DNA of 64,000 nt from Secundilactobacillus yichangensis (GTDB taxonomy: Bacteria; Bacillota; Bacilli; Lactobacillales; Lactobacillaceae), in contig NZ_BOLK01000014.1 of the NCBI RefSeq assembly GCF_016861565.1, positions 1 through 64,000 on the forward strand, given 5' to 3'. The translations under genes and the position numbers were made by a program. This document shows, piece after piece, positions 1 through 9,521 of the stretch (its first letter is position 1; each line of letters begins with the position of its first letter). The notes beneath the pieces are model-generated. The model had not been told where the DNA came from and did no database searches. It saw nothing but the letters and a program-made list of their open reading frames with translations.

Positions 1-22
1 CCAGGATCAAACTCTCAATTTA
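1..22 (-). rRNA. 16S rRNA, 5' end only
   Basis: Read on the minus strand, the first bases give AGAGTTTGATCCTGG, the universal 5' end of bacterial 16S rRNA, preceded by AAATTG as in the mature E. coli 5' end. The gene runs leftward out of the window, so only about 22 nt are present and the mature end is approximate. A leader of roughly 150 nt and two tandem promoters lie to the right. Confidence 0.95.
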
Positions 23-181
23 TGATTGTTTGTGACTCATTAATATTACTAGCGAAATTGACTTCGCAAATTACATTTGATATCAGCCGAAACTGATATA
101 CCCTGCACATTTGTGAAACAAAACTTTGTTCAGTTTTCAAAGGTCTACTTTGATTGCTAATTGCCTTTCGACAACTATTAA

Positions 182-211
182 ATCATATCATGTTGACGTG
201 TTTCTTGTCAA
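182..211 (-). promoter_or_regulatory. rRNA operon promoter P2
   Basis: Minus strand: TTGACA (206-211), 18 nt spacer, TATGAT (182-187), about 160 nt before the 16S gene. The spacer and -35 hold the dyad GTTGAC-N9-GTCAAC. Strong consensus boxes in tandem with an upstream promoter are typical of rrn operons. Confidence 0.75.
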
Positions 212-289
212 CGTTTTTTTATAACTTATTTGAATATCTATTCAAACGAGTTAGTTGCCTAAGACGTTATCTCTTTGACAACGATAACT

Positions 290-318
290 ACTATACCAGC
301 TATCTAAAACAAGGTCAA
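290..318 (-). promoter_or_regulatory. rRNA operon promoter P1
   Basis: Minus strand: TTGACC (313-318), 17 nt spacer, TATAGT (290-295). The upstream side is A/T-rich like an UP element. Together with P2 it forms the usual tandem rrn promoter pair. Confidence 0.75.
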
Positions 319-322
319 CACT

Positions 323-561
323 AAAAAGCAACTTTTTCAAAAATTCATGTAACTTTTGTCTAAGAGCCACTTTCAAGCCCTATTTTTCCATTTAAGGAAT
401 ACCTTCCGACCGCGTTCTTACCGCACATCTTTCAACAGGATGTTCCAGCCAAAAATCAAAAAGGCTTACTGCATTTATATAGAAAACTCCTAGAGTCCAG
501 AATCATCTACTGCTTTCTAATAAGATTAAGTCAAAAACTTTTATCTTAGTTCTCAGGATAA
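323..561. other. Gene-free stretch upstream of the rRNA promoters
   Basis: About 240 nt between the rrn promoters and the lysS terminator. It is A/T-rich. I see no convincing ORF, RNA gene or repeat in it. Confidence 0.6.
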
Positions 562-610
562 ATAAAAAACGGTCAAATCACAAGCCAAACACACTCATGA
601 TCAAACCGTT
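562..610 (-). terminator. lysS terminator
   Basis: On the minus strand AACGGT...ACCGTT forms the outer stem (568-573/605-610), with an inner 4 bp stem and then a T-run (562-567). It lies 44 nt past the lysS stop and separates lysS from the rRNA operon. Confidence 0.7.
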
Positions 611-653
611 TACTTCTATATGATGAAATAAGCAAAACTCATTTCGTTATTAA

Positions 654-2162
<1,509 letters not shown>

Positions 2163-2203
2163 TTATAATAACTAGTCCGCTATTAATTTTGACAACCCTC
2201 AAT

Positions 2204-2230
2204 AAAAAAAGCAAGCTCTTTTGCCTGCTT
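2204..2230 (-). terminator. dusB terminator
   Basis: Arms AAGCAAGC (2209-2216) and GCCTGCTT (2223-2230) pair with one wobble and are flanked by A- and T-runs. The hairpin starts 9 nt after the dusB stop. Confidence 0.8.
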
Positions 2231-2238
2231 TTTTTAAA

Positions 2239-3234
2239 TTATCGGCTTTTAACTGATAAAGCTGTCAACTTTTCTAAAAACGCATCGAAAATATCGTTCA
2301 TTTCCTGTTCTGACTCCGCATTGTTTAAGGCTGCCTTAGTCCGGGCAGAATGTGAGATACCCTTTAGATAGTATGCAGCTTGGCCACGGAATTCACGTGG
2401 TCCGACATACCCGCCCTTTAATTCAACTAACCGGTGTAAATGTTCCTTGGCAGTTTGGATCTTCTTTTCAGGGGTTGGCTCTGGTAATAATTCTCCAGTT
2501 GCCAAATAATGTTCCGTTTGACGAAGCATCCACGGATTACCCATTGCTGCGCGGCCAATCATCACGGCATCAGCGCCAGTGTGATCTAGCATCCGTTTAG
2601 CATCTTCGGCTGAGCGAACGTCACCGTTGCCCATAAACGGAATAGTCAACTGATCAGCCACTTCCTTTAAAATATCCCAGTCTGCGTGGCCTTGATACAA
2701 CTGCTTACGAGTACGACCATGCATTGCTAGTGCTGATGCGCCGGCACGCTCTGCTGCTAATGCGTTCTCAACAGCATAGATATGCTTGTCATCCCAACCG
2801 GTCCGCATTTTAACCGTTACCGGCTTCTTAACAGCATCCGTAACGTAAGATACCATTTCGTAGACTTTATTCGGATCTAACAGCCACTTAGCCCCTGCAT
2901 CCGTCTTAACAACTTTGTTTACAGGGCAGCCCATGTTGATATCAATGATATCTGCTGCAGTATTTTGGTCCACAAATTTAGCAGCTTGAACCAAGGTTTC
3001 CTTCGTGCCACCAAAAATTTGAATACTCATTGGGTGTTCGCTTGCGTCAACAAACATCATATCCAACGTTTTCTTATTATGGTACATAATCCCGCGATCT
3101 GAAATCATTTCGCAGACCACTAAACCGGCACCGAATTCTTTACAAATCACACGAAAAGCGGAGTTGGTTACCCCAGCCATCGGTGCAACAACGACTTGAT
3201 TTGCTATTTTAACATCGCCAATTTGCCATTCCAT
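2239..3234 (-). CDS. dusB: tRNA-dihydrouridine synthase DusB
   Basis: FMN-dependent enzyme that reduces uridine to dihydrouridine in tRNA. The 331-residue length fits DusB. Visible motifs are the N-terminal VVVAPMAGVTNSAFR, the catalytic-cysteine segment NMGCPVNKV (Cys103), the FMN-binding segment TVKMRTGWDD (about 149) and MHGRTRKQLYQG (about 180). The ATG start follows GAGGTGAG at good spacing. The neighbours hslO, dusB and lysS in this order are conserved in Bacillus-type genomes. Assignment to DusB rather than another Dus paralogue rests on the gene context and the NMGCPVNKV signature. Confidence 0.95.
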   Translation of the reverse strand: MEWQIGDVKIANQVVVAPMAGVTNSAFRVICKEFGAGLVVCEMISDRGIMYHNKKTLDMMFVDASEHPMSIQIFGGTKETLVQAAKFVDQNTAADIIDINMGCPVNKVVKTDAGAKWLLDPNKVYEMVSYVTDAVKKPVTVKMRTGWDDKHIYAVENALAAERAGASALAMHGRTRKQLYQGHADWDILKEVADQLTIPFMGNGDVRSAEDAKRMLDHTGADAVMIGRAAMGNPWMLRQTEHYLATGELLPEPTPEKKIQTAKEHLHRLVELKGGYVGPREFRGQAAYYLKGISHSARTKAALNNAESEQEMNDIFDAFLEKLTALSVKSR

Positions 3235-3327
3235 ATGCTCACCTCTAAAGTTTTACTCTCTTACTTAATTTCTGCGTTAGCTATCATAGCACATTCTGAT
3301 AAAGACTGGCTACCACCTGCTGGTGAA

Positions 3328-4206
3328 TTACATCTTGGCTAAAATTGCCTTTAATTCAGCTTCACTAAATTCATACTTGTTCTTGCAAAAGTTGCAGACA
3401 GTTTCAGCGTGGTGATCTTCATTAATAATCTGTTCCAGCTGATTCTTAGAAATACTTGCTAGTGCCTTGCTGAACTGTTCCTTAGAGCAGTCACATTTAA
3501 ACGAAACAGGCATTTTATCCAGGATTTTGACGTTCTTCTCACCAAACAGCAAGTTAAGCATGTCCTCAGGCTTTTGGCCGTCTAATAACAATTCTGAAAC
3601 CATTGGCACTTCTTTTAAGCGCTTTTCCAGGTGACTAATTGTCTCGTCCTTAGCACCAGGCATCACCTGCACTAAAAAGCCGCCAGCAACCTGAATACTG
3701 TTGTCATCGTTAACAAAAACCGATACCCCAACAGCTGATGGAATCTGCTCTGACTGTGCCAAGTAATAAGTGAAGTCATCACCAATTTCCCCGGAAGCTA
3801 ATGGAACTTGCCCAGTCCATGGCTTATCTAGGCCCAGATCCTTGGTAACTGAAAGTGAACCATTGACACCCACAGCTTTTGCGACATCGATTTTATGTTT
3901 TTTATTGAGCGGTAAATTAACGTGGGGATTTTGTAAGTATCCCTTAACCGTTCCGTTAGCGTTTCCGTCAGCCACAATACCGCCGACTGGGCCGCCACCA
4001 TTAATACGCACGGTTAAAGTATCGTCACCCTTTAATACGGACGATGACAGCATCAGAGTGGCAATCAGGGTCCGCCCTAGGGCAGCCGAAGCAGCAGACC
4101 ACGTATCGTGACGCTGTTGTGCTTCACGGACTAATTCGGTAGCATCAACGGCATAAGCACGAAACTGCCCGTCGTTAACAACGCTTTTAAGTAAATAATC
4201 TGACAT
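3328..4206 (-). CDS. hslO: Hsp33 redox-regulated chaperonin
   Basis: Cytoplasmic holdase chaperone activated by oxidation. The 292 residues match the family. The C-terminal redox switch is complete: C238-D-C240, about 30 residues, then C271-N-F-C274, the four zinc-binding cysteines. ATG at 4206 follows AGGAGG (GGAGGAAAC on the minus strand). A TATACT -10 lies at 4235-4240, with a possible TCGTCA -35 at 4258-4263 that would fall inside the adjacent structured repeat. The gene is downstream of ftsH, as in Bacillus, but about 350 nt of repeat DNA separates the two and it probably has its own promoter. Confidence 0.96.
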   Translation of the reverse strand: MSDYLLKSVVNDGQFRAYAVDATELVREAQQRHDTWSAASAALGRTLIATLMLSSSVLKGDDTLTVRINGGGPVGGIVADGNANGTVKGYLQNPHVNLPLNKKHKIDVAKAVGVNGSLSVTKDLGLDKPWTGQVPLASGEIGDDFTYYLAQSEQIPSAVGVSVFVNDDNSIQVAGGFLVQVMPGAKDETISHLEKRLKEVPMVSELLLDGQKPEDMLNLLFGEKNVKILDKMPVSFKCDCSKEQFSKALASISKNQLEQIINEDHHAETVCNFCKNKYEFSEAELKAILAKM

Positions 4207-4244
4207 AGTTTCCTCCTAAAAGAATTTCTAGAGTAGTATAACAC

Positions 4245-4363
4245 AAGGTGCGAAAGCTGACGATTAGGGAGCGGAGTGTAAGGCAATTTTGGCAAAAATC
4301 CCGGTCTTGGATTTATGCCAGAAGTGACTTACATGCAGCTCTCTGTCAGCTGTAGCCCGATTA
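4245..4363 (+). repeat. Structured intergenic repeat, copy A
   Basis: Copy A of a repeat family found four times here (B at 4368, C at 28986, D at 50408). Nested pairings: P1 AGCTGAC/GTCAGCT (4255-4261/4345-4351); GAGC/GCTC (4269-4272/4338-4341); P2 TGTAAG/CTTACA (4277-4282/4328-4333); P3 TTTTGGC/GCCAGAA (4287-4293/4317-4323); apical AAATCC/GGATTT (4296-4301/4309-4314). The apical hairpin and the GCAGCTCTCTG block are conserved between copies while P1 and P3 change with compensation. No ORF is convincing. The orientation given is arbitrary. Confidence 0.85.
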
Positions 4364-4367
4364 AATC

Positions 4368-4486
4368 AAGGTGCGAAAGCTGGCGGTTAGAAAGTGGAGT
4401 ATAGCTGTGAATCGGTAAAAATCCCGGTCTTGGATTTATGTCATTTCACTACTACATGCAGCTCTCTGCCAGCTGAAGCCCGATTA
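4368..4486 (+). repeat. Structured intergenic repeat, copy B
   Basis: Direct tandem neighbour of copy A, separated by 4 nt and of the same length. P1 is AGCTGGC/GCCAGCT (4378-4384/4468-4474), against AGCTGAC/GTCAGCT in A, a compensated change. P3 is GTGAA/TTCAC (4407-4411/4445-4449). The apical hairpin AAATCC/GGATTT (4419-4424/4432-4437) with loop CGGTCTT is identical to A. Both copies end in CCCGATTA. Confidence 0.85.
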
Positions 4487-4524
4487 GGCTAAATTAAACA
4501 ATCCATTCCATTCAAAAATCCCAC

Positions 4525-4551
4525 AAAAAAGCGCAAGCCCAAGGCCTGCGC
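4525..4551 (-). terminator. ftsH terminator
   Basis: GC-rich hairpin GCGCAAGCC/GGCCTGCGC (4531-4539/4543-4551) with one mismatch, followed on the minus strand by a T-run (4525-4530). It begins 9 nt past the ftsH stop. Confidence 0.8.
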
Positions 4552-4559
4552 TTTTTACT

Positions 4560-6710
4560 CTAGTCTTCCCCATCGTCTGAATGATCAGATTGATCATCAG
4601 CGTGCGGTTGATTCGAATCACCCTTATCAGAGTTACTCTGATCTGGTTTTTGATCTTTTTCGGAATCAGACTTAGTAACATCTGAGTCTTGATCCTTGTT
4701 TTCAGTCTTTTCTTGAATCTTAGCCTGCCGTTCTGCTTCACGACGTTCAAGTTCGCGTTTGGACTGTTCAAAGGTGGCAGCTTTTTCACTAGGAAATTCA
4801 CTGTCCTGCTTCGTATCTGGCATTTTCCCAGTGTTATAAAGACTGAGGATTTGCTTTTCATCCAACGTTTCGTACTTCAACAGCGCTTCAGCAATGATCT
4901 TATGCTGTTCGCGATGTTCAGACAGAATCTTTCGAGCAGTTTCGTGAGCTTCATTAGTCAAGCGACGAACTTCTTCGTCAATGGCTGCAGCAGTCTCCTG
5001 TGAATAAGTTGGGGCTTGTCCATAAGCAGCCGCTTCCTGACTGGTAGCATTTTCCAATGCAACAGTCCCAATTTTTTCACTCATCCCATACTGGGTGACC
5101 ATTGCACGGGCAATCTGAGTTGCCTGTTCAAAGTCATTAGAAGCACCTGATGATTCTGAATGGAAGATCAGCTCTTCAGCTGTTCGACCACCCATCAACC
5201 CTGCCATTTGTTCCTTGGCATCGCGCTTACTCATAAGCATTTGATCCTCACGCGGAAGCATGATAGCGTACCCGCCAGCACGACCACGAGGAACGATGGT
5301 AACCTTATGAACAACTCGTGCGTCGTTTAAAACTAACCCAACGATCGTATGCCCGGCTTCGTGATAAGCAACGGTTTCCCGCTCCTTCTTACTAATAACC
5401 CGGTTACGTTTAGCTGGCCCAGCAATGACCCGATCTTCAGCTTCATCAATGTCAGAAGCATCAATCTGCGTCTTATTACGACGCGCTGCCAACAAAGCAC
5501 CTTCGTTTAGCAGGTTTTCCAGGTCGGCACCAACAAACCCAGGAGTTTGCTTGGCGATTTCCTTTAAGTCAACGTCATTAGCCAATGGCTTATTACGTGA
5601 GTGAACCTTCAAAATAGCTTCACGCCCGTTAACGTCTGGACGCCCAACTAAGATCTTCCGGTCGAAACGACCTGGACGAAGCAAAGCAGGATCCAAAACA
5701 TCTGAACGGTTAGTAGCAGCCATGACAATGACACCCTCGTTACCGGTAAACCCGTCCATTTCAACCAGCAATTGGTTAAGGGTTTGTTCACGTTCATCGT
5801 GACCACCACCCATACCAGCACCACGTTGACGACCAACGGCATCGATTTCATCAATGAAGATTATAGAAGGCGCGTTCTTCTTGGCTTGATCAAACAAGTC
5901 ACGAACACGACTAGCACCAACCCCGACGAACATTTCAACGAAGTCAGAACCAGAAATTGAGTAAAACGGTACGCCAGCTTCACCGGCAACCGCTTTAGCA
6001 AGTAAGGTTTTACCAGTACCGGGAGGCCCCTCCAGTAACACACCAGATGGGATCCGAGCACCTAATGAAACGAACTTGCGCGGATCTTTCAAGAACTCAA
6101 CAACTTCGACCAGTTCCTGCTTTTCCTCCTCTTCACCAGCAACATCCGTAAAGCGAACTTTGTTTTCTTTACTGTCGGTTGGTTTAGCTTTGGATTTCCC
6201 AAAGTTCATGACTTTGCCATTGCCGCCGCCTTGGCCGGCTTGACCCATCATCATGTAGAAGAAGAAAATGAACGCGAGAAGAGGCAATACGTAAACTAAC
6301 AAGTTTACCCAAAAGCCACTGGACTCTTCAGGCTTTGTATTCATTTTCACGTTATGATCCCTTGCATAACGCGTTACTTCACTGACACTGGAGTTATTTT
6401 GCAACATCGCAGTGCTGAAGCTTGTAACCTTAGAGCTGGTGTTACCACCAAGGGTAAAACCAGTCTGAGTCTTAGTCTTTTGCGCTTTTCGATATTCACC
6501 GGTAACTTTGTAAACGCCACCGGAAGGTTGAACGGAAAAGTTCTTAACGTTGTTTTCTTTTAATTGTTGGATAAACTCGCTAGATTGAATTTCCTGGGAT
6601 TGCGAGCTTGAGTTATTTCCTTGAAAGAAGTAAATAACACCCATGACCAACAAGAAGATCACAATGTAGAAAAGACTATTTCGAAAAAGTCCATTTCTTC
6701 GATTGTTCAT
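4560..6710 (-). CDS. ftsH: ATP-dependent zinc metalloprotease FtsH
   Basis: Membrane-anchored AAA+ protease that degrades misassembled membrane proteins and regulatory proteins. Two membrane segments (about 12-30 and 133-155) flank an extracellular domain. The AAA module has Walker A GPPGTGKT (228-235), Walker B IIFIDEID (283-290) and the second region of homology. The protease centre is HEAGH (450-454). The last 60 or so residues form an acidic/lysine-rich low-complexity tail, a usual variable region that brings the length to 716. Two CtsR-type tandem heptads precede the gene, one over the promoter, so heat-shock control is likely. hpt lies just upstream and hslO downstream, as in Bacillus. 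Confidence 0.98.
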   Translation of the reverse strand: MNNRRNGLFRNSLFYIVIFLLVMGVIYFFQGNNSSSQSQEIQSSEFIQQLKENNVKNFSVQPSGGVYKVTGEYRKAQKTKTQTGFTLGGNTSSKVTSFSTAMLQNNSSVSEVTRYARDHNVKMNTKPEESSGFWVNLLVYVLPLLAFIFFFYMMMGQAGQGGGNGKVMNFGKSKAKPTDSKENKVRFTDVAGEEEEKQELVEVVEFLKDPRKFVSLGARIPSGVLLEGPPGTGKTLLAKAVAGEAGVPFYSISGSDFVEMFVGVGASRVRDLFDQAKKNAPSIIFIDEIDAVGRQRGAGMGGGHDEREQTLNQLLVEMDGFTGNEGVIVMAATNRSDVLDPALLRPGRFDRKILVGRPDVNGREAILKVHSRNKPLANDVDLKEIAKQTPGFVGADLENLLNEGALLAARRNKTQIDASDIDEAEDRVIAGPAKRNRVISKKERETVAYHEAGHTIVGLVLNDARVVHKVTIVPRGRAGGYAIMLPREDQMLMSKRDAKEQMAGLMGGRTAEELIFHSESSGASNDFEQATQIARAMVTQYGMSEKIGTVALENATSQEAAAYGQAPTYSQETAAAIDEEVRRLTNEAHETARKILSEHREQHKIIAEALLKYETLDEKQILSLYNTGKMPDTKQDSEFPSEKAATFEQSKRELERREAERQAKIQEKTENKDQDSDVTKSDSEKDQKPDQSNSDKGDSNQPHADDQSDHSDDGED

Positions 6711-6784
6711 TTAGTGCCTCCTTACTTCGATTCCCTATGTATTGGGAATGAAACTGAGGGACAATTCCCCCGTTGATAAAAATC

Positions 6785-6813
6785 ATATTATCACATTTGA
6801 CCTTATTTGACTA
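6785..6813 (-). promoter_or_regulatory. ftsH promoter
   Basis: Minus strand TAGTCA (6808-6813), 17 nt, TAATAT (6785-6790), about 75 nt before the ftsH start. The -35 and spacer are covered by a CtsR-like operator. Confidence 0.65.
6796..6812 (-). promoter_or_regulatory. CtsR operator 1 (ftsH)
   Basis: Plus strand TTTGACC-TTA-TTTGACT; on the coding strand AGTCAAA-TAA-GGTCAAA. This fits the known CtsR target, two GGTCAAA heptads separated by 3 nt, and overlaps the promoter, as expected for a repressor site. Confidence 0.8.
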
Positions 6814-6829
6814 ATGTTTTATTCGGAAA

Positions 6830-6846
6830 TTTGACCTTTTTTGACC
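6830..6846 (-). promoter_or_regulatory. CtsR operator 2 (ftsH)
   Basis: Plus strand TTTGACC-TTT-TTTGACC: two exact consensus heptads with the canonical 3 nt gap, ending 7 nt from the hpt stop codon. It lies upstream of the -35, so it may raise repressor occupancy. Confidence 0.8.
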
Positions 6847-6852
6847 AATTCC

Positions 6853-7392
6853 TTAATTAGCGTAAACTTCAGGTTTTAAAACCCCTACATAAGGTAAGTT
6901 TCGGTAGTACTCAACATAGTCGAGCCCGTAGCCAACTAGAAATTCATTAGGAACGTTAAAGCCAACATAGTCAGCTTTTGCTTCAACTACCCGACCTTCA
7001 GGCTTGTCTAAGAGTGTGCATACTTTCAAAGATTTAGGATGACGTTCACTCAAACGGTCACGTAAGTATGCCAACGTCCGACCAGTATCCAAAATATCTT
7101 CAACCACGATCACATCACGGCCCTCGATATCAGTATCAATATCATGAACCAATGTGATTTCTCCAGTCGACGCCGTGCCACCGTGATAACTGGAAACATC
7201 AATAAAATCAATGTCTGCAAGGAAGTCCAGTTCTCTCATCAGATCCGTCATAAAAAAAATAACGCCCTTCAAAACACCGATGAACAGCGGCTTCTTACCC
7301 GCATAGTCCCGGGTAATATCAGCTCCCAAACGTTGGCAGGCAGCCTTGATGTCATCTTGGCTGTATAAAACACGCTCGATATCGTTATTCAT
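6853..7392 (-). CDS. hpt: Hypoxanthine (guanine) phosphoribosyltransferase
   Basis: Purine salvage enzyme converting hypoxanthine or guanine plus PRPP to IMP or GMP. The 179 residues are the normal size. The PRPP-binding loop VIVVEDILDTGRTL (about 95-108) is intact, and PLFIGVLKGVIFF carries the pyrophosphate-binding region near the N-terminus. It lies 13 nt downstream of tilS, so the two are co-transcribed; tilS-hpt-ftsH is a widely conserved cluster in Firmicutes. The last codons run close to a CtsR box that belongs to the ftsH promoter. Confidence 0.97.
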   Translation of the reverse strand: MNNDIERVLYSQDDIKAACQRLGADITRDYAGKKPLFIGVLKGVIFFMTDLMRELDFLADIDFIDVSSYHGGTASTGEITLVHDIDTDIEGRDVIVVEDILDTGRTLAYLRDRLSERHPKSLKVCTLLDKPEGRVVEAKADYVGFNVPNEFLVGYGLDYVEYYRNLPYVGVLKPEVYAN

Positions 7393-7405
7393 TAAAATTG
7401 CTCCT

Positions 7406-8761
7406 CTAGTCAGATTGTTTTAAAACCAGTTCGTAGTTAGGTTCAGTAAAATCACGGGCACTGCGCTGCAGTCCAATCAGCCACAATACTTCACCCTTGG
7501 CAGTCACAGCAACTAACTGATGTGACCGAAGTGGTTGAGGTACCTTATGATCAATCAGAATTCGTTGCACGGTCTTATGCCCACCGTTAACGAGCTTAAG
7601 CCGATCATTTGGCCGAGCCTGCCTAATGCTGACTGGCAGTTCACCAGGCTGCAGATCAAGTGCCATGTGCAACAAATCCGTTTTGATTGTCGTTGAGGCT
7701 GGTATAAGACGAGCCCGTAATCCCCGTGATAACGGAACCCACTGGTTAGATATTACCACAATTCTATCCACGGGTTTGTGATTTTGGGGAACTTTTAATA
7801 CTGATTTAATTGAAAATCGATCATATACTTTTTCAAAAACTTTGGCATGGGCCAAATTAAGTATTGCCGTTGGCTTAGCCGCATTGTTAAGTAACTGAAT
7901 GGTTTCCTCTAGATAGGCTGCGGTCACGGGTAAGTGAGCACCCCGGAAAATGGCTCTCAGCACTGCCCGTTGCTGAACCGCGGTTAGTCCCCTCCATCGA
8001 GTCACACTATACGACTGGTCATCAAGCCGAATTTGCTGCAATAATTCTGCAGTCCGCTCGTCGGCCAGCTGAAGATTAGCCGTTAACTGCGCGGTGTATT
8101 CTTGAATATGATCGAGGAAAGCCGGATTTTCTCGCTTAAGTACCGGCATGACCTGGTGGCGAATCCGGTTGCGCAAAACATCATCCGCTTGATTGGTTTC
8201 GTCCTCATACCACGTTAACTGCTGGTCGTGAGCGTATGCTCGAATTTGCTGCTTGCTAAATCCCAGTAACGGCCGGATCAGGCGTCCACCTTCAAACGGC
8301 TGCTCAGGTAAAATCCCCTGCAGCTGCGATAGTTGCCCACCACGAATCAGCTTCATTAAAACCGTTTCCGCCTGATCATCCGCGTGGTGAGCCGTTAGCA
8401 AAGCGCTGGCATGGTACTGCTGCATGATTTGCGTAAAAAAGGCATAGCGAAAGCGACGTGCAGCGGCCTCAACACCCCTTTGCGGATGAGCTGCCACCGG
8501 CCAGTGAGTCTTTTCCAGTTGAATGTGATGCTGACGGCAATAATCAGTCAGAAATGACTCTTCAACCTGACTTTGCTGCCGCAGCTGATGATTAACGTGG
8601 GCAACCAACAGCTTTGGCTTAAGCTTAACGGGTAGTTGCTGCATCAGTGTTAACAGCACCATGGAATCCACACCGGCAGAAACGGCAATGACCGCTGTCT
8701 GATCCGGCTTAAACCAGCCAGCTTGGGCGATTCGTAATTCAAATTGTTTTGCAATGTCCAT
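7406..8761 (-). CDS. tilS: tRNA(Ile)-lysidine synthase
   Basis: ATP-dependent enzyme that turns the wobble cytidine of tRNA-Ile(CAU) into lysidine, preventing AUA misreading as Met. An N-terminal PP-loop ATPase domain (residues about 10-200) is followed by TilS substrate-binding and C-terminal domains; 451 residues is typical. The P-loop reads VSAGVDSMVLL, with Ala in place of the first Gly of the common SGGxDS. I place the start at ATG 8761 (MDIAKQFELR): the 11 extra codons of the longer ORF are coded by the T-tract and hairpin of the preceding terminator, and GAGGGATG lies upstream of this ATG. Confidence 0.95.
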   Translation of the reverse strand: MDIAKQFELRIAQAGWFKPDQTAVIAVSAGVDSMVLLTLMQQLPVKLKPKLLVAHVNHQLRQQSQVEESFLTDYCRQHHIQLEKTHWPVAAHPQRGVEAAARRFRYAFFTQIMQQYHASALLTAHHADDQAETVLMKLIRGGQLSQLQGILPEQPFEGGRLIRPLLGFSKQQIRAYAHDQQLTWYEDETNQADDVLRNRIRHQVMPVLKRENPAFLDHIQEYTAQLTANLQLADERTAELLQQIRLDDQSYSVTRWRGLTAVQQRAVLRAIFRGAHLPVTAAYLEETIQLLNNAAKPTAILNLAHAKVFEKVYDRFSIKSVLKVPQNHKPVDRIVVISNQWVPLSRGLRARLIPASTTIKTDLLHMALDLQPGELPVSIRQARPNDRLKLVNGGHKTVQRILIDHKVPQPLRSHQLVAVTAKGEVLWLIGLQRSARDFTEPNYELVLKQSD

Positions 8762-8780
8762 CCTGCATCCCTCATCAATC

Positions 8781-8830
8781 AAAAAAAGAAGCATCCCTTA
8801 CAAAACGGCTGCTTTGCAAACGGACGCTTC
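8781..8830 (-). terminator. yabR terminator
   Basis: Minus strand GAAGCGTCC (8822-8830) pairs with GGATGCTTC (8788-8796), one wobble, followed by seven T (8781-8787). It sits between yabR and tilS. Confidence 0.75.
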
Positions 8831-8852
8831 ACTTCAATTGTTGTCTGATAAA

Positions 8853-9353
8853 TTAGCTCCGACGGCCACCACGACCACCGCGTTTTCCTTCAGTATTGCG
8901 CTTAAGGGTTGCTAACCGGTCTTCACTTTCCTTTAGAAAGCCAGACATTAAGTCATCGAAACTCTCCTTATGGTTCGAACTCGAGTGGTTGCTATTCCGG
9001 GAGTGACCACCACCGTTGTTGCTGTTACGATAATGACCGTTGCCACCACTACGGTGATTGTTGTTATTTTCATGATGTTCACGACTATGATGTTCATGTT
9101 CTGAGTGACCCTCAGGCTTATCTTGTGCCTTACGAATCGATAATGCGATCTTACCATCATCACCAATGTTCAGAACTTTCACCGTTACTTCGTCGCCAAT
9201 ACTCAAAACATCATGAATATCCTTTACGAAGCCATCAGAGACTTCACTGATGTGCACTAATCCGGTCTTATGATCTCCCAAATCGATGAATGCACCAAAA
9301 TTTGTGATACCTGAAACCTTACCAGCAACTTTTTCTCCAACCTCGATTGCCAT
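8853..9353 (-). CDS. yabR: S1-domain RNA-binding protein YabR-like
   Basis: Small cytoplasmic protein with one S1 RNA-binding domain at residues about 3-75 (GEKVAGKVSGITNFGAFIDL ... GLVHISEVSDGFVKDIHDVL). A His/Asn/Gly/Ser-rich low-complexity segment follows, and a basic GKRGGRGGRRS tail. The start is ATG 9353 (MAIEVGEK), which has AGGAGG at good spacing; the 23 extra residues of the longer frame have no ribosome site. This gives 166 residues. The exact substrate is unknown for the family. It sits between divIC and tilS, as in Bacillus. Confidence 0.9.
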   Translation of the reverse strand: MAIEVGEKVAGKVSGITNFGAFIDLGDHKTGLVHISEVSDGFVKDIHDVLSIGDEVTVKVLNIGDDGKIALSIRKAQDKPEGHSEHEHHSREHHENNNNHRSGGNGHYRNSNNGGGHSRNSNHSSSNHKESFDDLMSGFLKESEDRLATLKRNTEGKRGGRGGRRS

Positions 9354-9458
9354 AAACAAGAATTTCCTCCTTAAATTTGTACTAACAGTATAGCACATTT
9401 CTTGTAAAACAAGCTTGAACATCGTACGGATCTTTAATCAAAGTCTCATTTTAAACAT

Positions 9459-9505
9459 AAAATGAAGCTGGTACCCAAGCTCACACTTGAAACCAGCTTC
9501 ATTTT
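9459..9505 (-). terminator. divIC terminator
   Basis: Perfect 14 bp arms AAAATGAAGCTGGT (9459-9472) and ACCAGCTTCATTTT (9492-9505). A/T ends on both sides let it work in either direction. It starts 17 nt past the divIC stop. Confidence 0.85.
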
Positions 9506-9521
9506 AGTCCTCAAATTACCT

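Noticed and set aside
4484-4861. 125-codon minus-strand frame
   Set aside because: Out-of-frame reading of the ftsH C-terminal low-complexity tail and its terminator.
8909-9250. 113-codon plus-strand frame rich in His, Ser and Tyr
   Set aside because: Complement of the low-complexity tail of the YabR-like protein; composition mirrors that repeat region.
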